In this document: positions 35,580 through 44,500 of the stretch, piece by piece
How positions within the stretch are numbered: position 1 is the first letter of the stretch
How the letters are laid out: every line of letters begins with the position of its first letter
NCBI GenBank assembly: GCA_963920665.1
Contig: OY987270.1
Span: 21,602,019-21,666,018, forward strand
From: Straminergon stramineum
Lineage: Eukaryota > Streptophyta > Bryopsida > Hypnales > Calliergonaceae
DNA: 64,000 bases
Direction: 5' to 3'
The notes under the pieces: model-generated
What the model was told of the DNA's origin: nothing
Seen by the model: the letters and a program-made list of their open reading frames with translations, nothing else
The model's database searches: none
Translations under genes and position numbers: made by a program

Positions 35580-38500
35580 GTGAGTCTCATCCGAGTCCCT
35601 TTTCTAGCAACTATCCTCTCCACATAGTATGATTTGAATGGTGAGATAGAACACGAGTAGTTAAGGCTATATTAGCTATATTGGCGGCTTTGAGCACCAT
35701 TGGCGGGGACTTTGAACAAAACGTTCTAGATGCAAATTCTTCGTGCAATTCAAACATTTTAAGCTTTTTGATATCATTTTTGTATCTGCAATAGACTCTA
35801 TCATGTAGATGCAACAAGGCATGTTAGATTTGTCACATGAGCAGAGAAATAATTACAAAATCGGTTAAAGAGAGATGGCACAATTCGCAATGTGAAAACC
35901 GCCAATACAACGAATACAGTTTTACTTACAGAGTTGTAAGCGAGATGAAAATGGAACGGAGGCACACGTGAATGCCTTACTGATGAACTTTTGGCGCCGA
36001 CGTTCCAGGGATGAAGACCTGCTGGTACGGAGCATCGTGGTCGAAGTGTGCACGCAAATGCCAAAAAAACTGGAATCAGATACACGCCGATTCGGCATCG
36101 ACGAGTCGCTCCACGACGCACTGCAACAAGTGGACGCCATGCCCGGCGACAGCGTGGGCATTGTCGGATTATACGGCATGGGCGGAATCGGCAAGACGAC
36201 GCTGGCCGATGAGCTCTACCGAAGCCTCCTTGCTTCAAGTCACAGAGACAAATTCAAAGTCCACAGCTTTCTGAAAGACGTCCGTTCCAATGCGCCATCC
36301 TACCTGCAAAGGGAGCTGGTGCGCGATCTCTTCCAAATGGACATGGGGCGGACCACCGTGCCGTACCGCAAATGGTTCAACAGGTTCAAGAGCCAGAAGG
36401 TAAGGCCATATTCGTGTACACAACCAGAGGCGGTTTTCATAGTGCCAATGACAATTGTACTTTCTCTTTGAACAATCTGTAATTTTCATTCTCTATTCTA
36501 ACATGCTCTACACAATAATGCCTAAAGTAAAAGTGCGCAAATGATATCAAGGTTTGAAGTCCTCAATCTACAGTTAGAATTTGTGTGATCTAGAAAGGTG
36601 TGCACAGAAGTAATGAAAACTGCCGATCTAACCAATAAAGCCATAAGGTGCTTATTGTTGTGGACGACATCGACCACGTGAGCCAGTTCACGGCGCTGAT
36701 CCCGGAGCTCCCGCACCTGGGCCCTGGCAGCCGCGTCGTGGTGACGTCGCGGCACCTGGATGTGCTGCACGCCGCCATGGGACCAGCTGCGCACAAGGCC
36801 GTTTACGAAGTGAAGGAGCTCAAGTGCACGTTCGCCCGGCAGCTGTTCAACTGGCACGCTTTCGGCAGCGAAGAGCCGGATCCTGATGATTTCCGTGAGT
36901 TGGCCGAGAAAGTTGCAGACGTTTGCAGCGGGCTCCCTCTCGCGCTTGAGATCATCGGCGCGTCCCTGTTCGACAAGAAGGACCCGGAAGCTGATCGGTT
37001 CGTGTGGATGGACGCCATCAAAGCGTTGAAGGAGAATGAGAACATTCTGGATAAGGTAGAGCATCCTATTAAATTCCCGGTCTGTGTCGTACGGAATCCA
37101 GCTCCAAGTTAATTCCTAATCCCCATGTTGCCTTATACTTAATTGCGGAATGGATATACCGAGCATGCTTAATCTTAGGAGTACTCACGGCGCATCTTAC
37201 TGGTTTCCATCGATATACCTTGATAGTTTCCAGCAGATCATATTCCTTAAGATCGGATTAAAATGCATTATAAGTAATTATAATCAGGGCCATATAATAT
37301 GGAAGTTGCATACCCGGGATTATCAAAAGTCATTATTAGATTTTTAAAACACATTTGAAGTCTATCTGTGACTGAGATATTTTTGTTCCATGGAAATCAA
37401 TTTACTTAACAGTACATGGTCAATTTCATTAAAATGGCGGTATTCAAATGTCATTTTTCAGACTGCGCGGTCTGAACTGTAAAAGGACATCTAGGATTGT
37501 TATAGATTTCTGACATCTAGGACACTTATAGATCTCAGAAATCTAGAGGGTTTATAGATTTCAGACCACGCAGTCTAAACTATCTATGACATGTCCAGAT
37601 TTTGTACATCTAGGACAAATCTAGATTTCTAACATCTAATACCGTTGTAGATTTTAGACCATGCCAAAAGTAGTGAAATGGACTACCAATTTTCTAGAAT
37701 ACCGCCAATTTACTGGAACACAGCCATTTTAATGAAATTGACCATGTATGCAGCATGCCTGAAACTAATCATGAGAATTGTGACTGTTATCTACCTTCAG
37801 CTGAGGATAAGCTACGACAGTCTTCCCAGCGATGGCGACAAGGCCATGTTCCGAGACATAGCATGCCTCATGATCGGCGTCCGGAAGGAGGTGGCGTTGG
37901 AGGTTTGGAGCTCGTGCCAGTCGTGCAGCGACTACTGCTCCACCTCCAAAGGCCCGCACTTGGCCCTGCGCACGCTCTTGGACAAATCTCTGGTGCGGCT
38001 CGACTCCGGCTCAGGTGAGTTGAGCATGCACGACCAAATTCGCGACATGGGCAGGGACATCGTGGCCAAGGAGGTGCCCAAGGATTATCCGGGGAGGCGA
38101 ACGCACTTGTGGGATACCACAACCGCTGTCAAGGTGTTGAGGAAACATCAGGTCAGTACTACGAGACTTTCACAGTAATTTTGGAATTAGAACAAGTGTG
38201 AGACGCGCTCATTACGATGACTCAAAGTAATGCCGATTGTTACCACAATTAATACGAGAGCCAGCTTATGATTGTTGCACTTAATTTGGGTCTTGCAGTA
38301 AATATAATAATCAGAGTGGTGAATTTAATCCTAGTACGGATGATTCCAGATTAGCGTGGCCTACTGAAATGGAAAAATATCAAAGCCTATGATGACGGGT
38401 TTTTTCCCTTCAAATATTGCGGGCATAACTTGTATGATGCGTTAAGTAAATGCTTAGGGCTCAACAGATGTCAATATACAGTACAATATGCCTTGCCATT

Positions 38501-41500
38501 ATTTCTTAGAAGCAGTAGCTACACCTCATCATGGTACGTCGACTACCAAGGTTGGATATGGTAATTGCAAGGTCGACGATGAACCTCGATTCAAGCATCA
38601 TGATTTTTATGGACCCGAAGAAGACAAAACCTACACATCCATCGAGGTCTTCCATTGATTCGGTATCCGGGCATGAGGGAACCCAATTGGCCAATTCCAG
38701 TGATGAGCAGAGTTCTAGAGGATGTGCCCAGAGCACGTTCACAGTTTTCTCATGACATTCGGCGTCCTGCTTCAATTTAGAAGGCTCTTGCTTTCTTGCA
38801 CTTAGAGGCATTAAAGATCATGGTTCAAAAAGTTTGTTAAGTGGATGCATACACATATTATGTTGCCATGTGCAGGGGACAGGTAGGCTGAGGGGCATCA
38901 ACCTCTCGGCCATGGACCGCCATGGCACACCGACTCCGGAAGCGGAGCAGTTCGCAAGTGTGGAGGAGCTGCACCTGCTTGTTCTGGACGGTTGCGCAGT
39001 CGGTGGTGGCGACTTCTCTCACTTGTCACAGGAATTGCGGTGGGTGCAATGGAGGTCGTTTCCTTTTCCTGAGCTCCCTCCTCATCTGAACCTGCTCAAC
39101 CTCGCAGTTCTGGATCTCACCGACAGCGCCAACTTGTGTCGACTTTGGCAAGACGATGCTCCTCTTGAGGTATGTAAGAAGTTCGCATGATCTTTCTCTA
39201 GATTCACTGACTCTGGAGTCTGGCGGCATGATCGAATAGTTTGGAATTTTGGTTGACAGATGTTTAAATTCCTAAACTCCACCTAATTTGGCTGTAGTTG
39301 CTATTATGTTCCAAGGCAGTTTTCAGTGGGAACCATAGTTTGGCCAAAACTTTCTAGATGCAAATTTAAGTGCAATTCAAACATCAAATTTAAGTGTTTT
39401 GATACCATTCGACTCACTTAGAGAGGGAAAAATATACACATTCGACAGAGAAAGATCGCACAATTGGCAAACCGCCTTACCTTTGATGCTTTTGCAGTTT
39501 CCGAATCTCCAGAGACTCGTTCTAAAAAACTGCAGAGGCTTCGAGAAGCTCCCAGGAAACATAGACCGCAGCATACCAAGGCTACGGGCGCTGGAGATGG
39601 AGAATTGCTCCCTGATCCAGGAGCTCCCCTCGTCGCTCGGCCAGCTGCTGCACTTGGAGCATCTGACGCTGTCCGGCTGCGAAAGCCTCACGGCGTTGCC
39701 AAGTGCAATAGGGAGCCTCAGCAAACTGGAGATGCTGATGCTGAACGACTGCATCCGGCTGAAGCGGCTCCCCCTGGAGCTCGGGAAGCTCTCGAACCTC
39801 ACGGAGCTCAACCTCTCCAACTGCAACAACCTGGAGGAGCTCCCACCCTCCATGGGCAGGCTGCGGAAGCTGAGGGTCCTGCGCATGCGCACCCCGGCCT
39901 CCGTGAAGGCGGACGACCGTTTCGGTATGGCCCTTAGCGACTTCTACGCCCAGCTGCACACCTCGTCCACCTCCCACGTCGTCACGGCGCTCCCGGACAG
40001 CTTCCATGGGCTGCAGGCGCTGGTGTTTCTGGACATGGCGGGCTGCAAGGTGCAGGGCTCCCTGCCCTCCAGCTTCGGAGCCCTCACGGCGCTCACCACG
40101 CTCAACTTGCAGGGCACCCAGTTGGTTGCCGTTGCAGCGCTCCCGCCAAGCGTGCAGAGCCTGAATCTGTTCAATTGCCATCAGTTGGTGCATCTTCCGT
40201 CCTTTAAAGAGATGAGGTACGGTTATATATTCGGTTCTAATATTGCCAAATGTGTTACCAATTCGTAAAAAAATTCTCTGCTCAGCTGATAAATCTAACA
40301 TGTCTTACTGCAGAGACTATCGTTAGAATTCAGATCGAATGATATCAAGATTTAACTTAAAATGTTTGAATTTGCATGATCTAGAAAGATTTGCACCTAA
40401 GTGCTGATGGTAAGTTTGAGAACTGCCAATATAACAAATTTAGGGTCCATAGGTGGTTGAAGTACCTCAATCTGGGCAACTGCCAGAACTTGACTGGCGT
40501 TCCGGGCCTGGAGTTTGTGGATTCTCTGGAGGAAGTCAACCTTGCGGGGTGCACATCTTTGGCGCACAATGTTGTGCACAGCTGCAGAGCTTTGCGCTTG
40601 TGCGGATTGAGCGGCAGTGGCCTTGGTGTGTCTTACGACAATGCCTGGTCTGAGGTGAGTATTGACTTGTCATGATCTACGGAGTCCCTTCAGTTTTGAA
40701 CCTCTTCATTTTCTATCTATATTCAAAATTATAGGTAATACATAGATTGTCTTGTTTAGACTCGGACTAATAATGGAAACTTCGACTAATAATTCTGGAT
40801 TTAGAAGACTGTGCTCTGGGTTAATTGAGGTAACTTGTAGGTTTCACTTTGTGTTACCTACATTATCCTTGTACTTGGTGGAAAAAAGGTTAAAAGAATT
40901 GAACATTGCTCTTAGGGTGAATATGATGATTTGTATAGTCCATGATGTAGGACAAATGTTCTTCTTTCTAATGATGTATAGCTTAACCCAAAAAGGTCGT
41001 GGGCCTTTTTGGGTTTAAAAACATCATTGCTTTTGAAGTGTTACAGGTCTAAATTTCACTAAATGACTAAGGTAAAGAAATCTTAACCATGAAATCTTGT
41101 AGTGTATGTGTTGTGGATGATGTGAACCAAATTTGAAATCATTTGGCCAAATAGATTGCAAGATTATAATATTTTAGTGTTGAAAAAGAATGCTGAAATT
41201 TTTCTAGCAACACATTTGGAGGTGAAATTCAATTTCTAAACCTACTTATATGAAAAAACTTAAAATGATACAACACTTCAAAACTAGCATGCAAATACAT
41301 TGATGAAAGAAAATATAATTCAATTGGCTTGCTGAATCTACAAAATGGCTTTGAAATAGCAAAAAATAGCAAAAAAAGGTTGCAAGAAACACATTTGAGG
41401 TTGAAACCCCTTTCACTAAAATACTTCTCAATCACTTCTTAGATTCATATGAAATTTTAACCACACAAACTAGACTAGTATGTGTGAAAAGAAAATTTAA

Positions 41501-44500
41501 ATGGACACTGTATGAAGAAGAAACAAGCCTCCAAAGTTCAATGTAATCCAAAAATGTTTAGATTTTGAACTTTGAATTGCTCCCAAACATTCAAAACGAC
41601 TTGGATTGAAATGAAAATTTTACCACAATGACTAGACTTCAAGGATATCTTAACCCAACAAATTTCATTAAAAACAAACATTTGATGAAGGAGATTCAAG
41701 CCCCCAAAGTTGTAGCCATCACAATGCAGTTTGGTGAACCCAATTGAACCCTTAAACTTCCAATGGGCTTCCAAAAACTCATTACATCTTGGATTGATTT
41801 GGAAATTTTACAATACAGACTAGAAGAGGGAGCATAGATTTCTTAACAAGTTTTATTGAATTAAAAAATTAGATGCATAAGTTACATCACTTTGAATTGG
41901 AAGACACTTTTGGTCCCCTGGGACACTTAGGGGTTATAGATTATCTTCAAAGAATGGTTTCTCAAGGAATGAGTTACTTCATATCAATGCAAGTTACTTT
42001 GAGTTACTACTCTCCCACTTCTTAGGATGCATGGCAATGTGTCATTCTCTTCTTCAACTCCCTCAATGCATTTTTGAAGAATTGGCATTCCACCTTCCTA
42101 AGAGCTTGGAATGCCAATTTTCTTGGAATGCATTAAGGTTGAAGGATATCTAATTGAGACATTGTCAAGCATTCCATGAAGTAAGAGAATGGTAACTCAA
42201 GGCAACTCTCACTTTGGATGAAGTAACATTCTCATGGATTACCTTCTCAAATAAATGGGTTGTACACTCCCCTCATATACATGGGCACTTTTGTGAGTTC
42301 ATGGGCATTTAACCCCTAAGTGTCACAAACAAAACAACGGAGTTGATGAATTTGGAGGCGAGTTCTAGAAAAAACATAATAAATTGAAGTGTACAAGACT
42401 TGGTTACTAAAGTTGTCACAGTAAAGATTTCAAGCCAACTTCTTGATGAGTGCAGATCTGTAGTTTTTAAGAAAATCCACGGTGCAGATACAAAGATTAT
42501 AAAGCTTGATGAACAAGGTCTTTGAGGAATCCAGGTCATTCTTTGCGTCCAGAAAACATCTGCTCTGATGTTTAGGGGTTAAGGGTTGATTCCCATTTCC
42601 TCATTAATTTTGGAACTTGAATGAATGGAGTGTTGCATGACGATGTTGATATAACAACCCAGCAGTCACGAGATTTCATGGTTGCAGAGAGAACCAGCTT
42701 TGCAACTCATCAGCTGCTACGGCAACGTCATGGGGTTCCTCCCTAATGGTATGACGCAAAAGATCCGGGAGGTTCGCATTGGGGAAGTTGTGATGGACAC
42801 CACCATTTCCAGTGAGACCGAGTGTGTTGCTATGATCATTTGTGTTGTGGCACATGACCAAGGTTGGACTAGTCACCCCTCCCAGGCAGATCCGGCAGAG
42901 AAGGGTCTGTACAACAGCCCCTGTCATCTGGAGGTGAGGGTCATGAGAGATGGCGTCCAGGTCAACAGTGCGCTTCTGTTTCGATTGAAGCACGCTGATA
43001 AACACAACCAAGTGTACCTTGTCACGCTGCGGAGGCACGATCCGTTGGTCCAGTCACTCAAGTGTGGAGACAACGTTTGTGTCTATGCACAAACGTCTTG
43101 GGTGGGATGGAAAATCTCGGTGGAGGAGGGAGCCATATGTGTGGTACACGGTGAAAACGATGACCAAGTTGTGGCAGTTAATTCCAAGTTGTTGAGCAAG
43201 ACTCAGTCCAAAGACGTGGGGCTCCAATTGGGCAAACTTGTGTTGGCAGATGATGCAATTCCACCTCTGGTAAAACCATCCTTTGATGTATGCATTGACT
43301 TTAATATCGTCTTTTCAATCATTTCCTCAATGCTACTGACACAACTTCCCCACTTGTCAGAGCTCCTGCTAGGGCCAAAACAAACTCAAACTGGTGGTAA
43401 ATATGAGGCAGAACTGGGTTGGGTTTCAATTGCAGGTGTCATCTGCTTGTTTGAGCAGCTTAATTCACCCATCATGCAAGAGTGCATATGAGCTGCAATC
43501 CAACTCTTTCAACAACAAGTGCTTGCGCTTGAGTATGTGGTTACAAATATACAACAACGCCCCTGTGCTATAAGCATTCTTCTTTGTTGTTTGAACAAAG
43601 TGAAGGGATTTGGCTTTCAATACAGCTGGATTCACAAAGGCATCTACACAAAGTAGTGAAATTAGGTTGCCTTAACAATTAAGTTGCCTTCCATCAAGAA
43701 AGTTACTTTACAAGTCATCAAAATCAACAAATATTTCTAAAAATATTTTCATTTGTATACAAGGAGGTTCATGAGTCCCAATTACAACAATACTTAATTC
43801 AAAAGTAGTGCATTCTTGTACAATAACTGAAAATATTTATTTAATGTCAAAGGTTGAAAAATTAGTGTGGAGCTACCTAAATTTCACTATTTTGTGAGAA
43901 TGTTTTACCTTACCATCAAAGTTCATCGAACTTGATACACATAGCATATTAAGTGAACTTCATTGAAGTTTTAATCATTTGATATACATGGTTTATTTAG
44001 TGTTTAATTAGTTCAAGATTTCTCCATGTAATTTTACAGCTGTTGTGAAAAAGTGCATGTACAAGGTAAATTTGTGATGTTTTATCTAAGTCTGAGTGAG
44101 AAGGCTCGCAATATATATAATCCCATAATTGGGAATAAACTTGATTTTAATTATCAAAGAATTTTACTGCAGGTGGAGTTCTTGCAGAATACTAGTATCA
44201 AGAGTGATAAAATCTGTGCGGAATCAAGCAGTAGTCCACCATCAAAAGAAATTGCCATTATGTACAAGCACACAAGACCAAGTTTGAATGAGGTGAGTGT
44301 GATAGATATGCCTTCCTTGGGCTTATATTAATTGGTGACTGATACCATACTTTAAGAGCAAATGTGGCAAAAGAGTGCCAATTAATTAATTAATTAAAAA
44401 TCTCCTAAATTAATGGCATAATTGTTCTAGAATTAATGAAAAATCTGTCAAAATTTTCTTCAATTTTTTTGAAAGTTTGGCACTTGTATGAATAATAATA

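Larger units (their letters stand above)
40655..42687 (+). other. TNL intron 7
   Basis: A 2,033-bp intron, donor GTGAGT, acceptor GTTGCAG. It holds two TTAA-type elements (40,987-41,943 and 42,313-42,578). Between and around them no gene is recognised. Confidence 0.8.

Noticed and set aside
36522..37064. 180-codon minus-strand open frame
   Set aside because: Shadow of the NB-ARC exon 3; the plus strand has clear motifs.
39582..40301. 239-codon minus-strand open frame
   Set aside because: It lies opposite TNL exon 6 and is rich in Arg/Gln/Glu as expected from the complement of an LRR exon; no domain.
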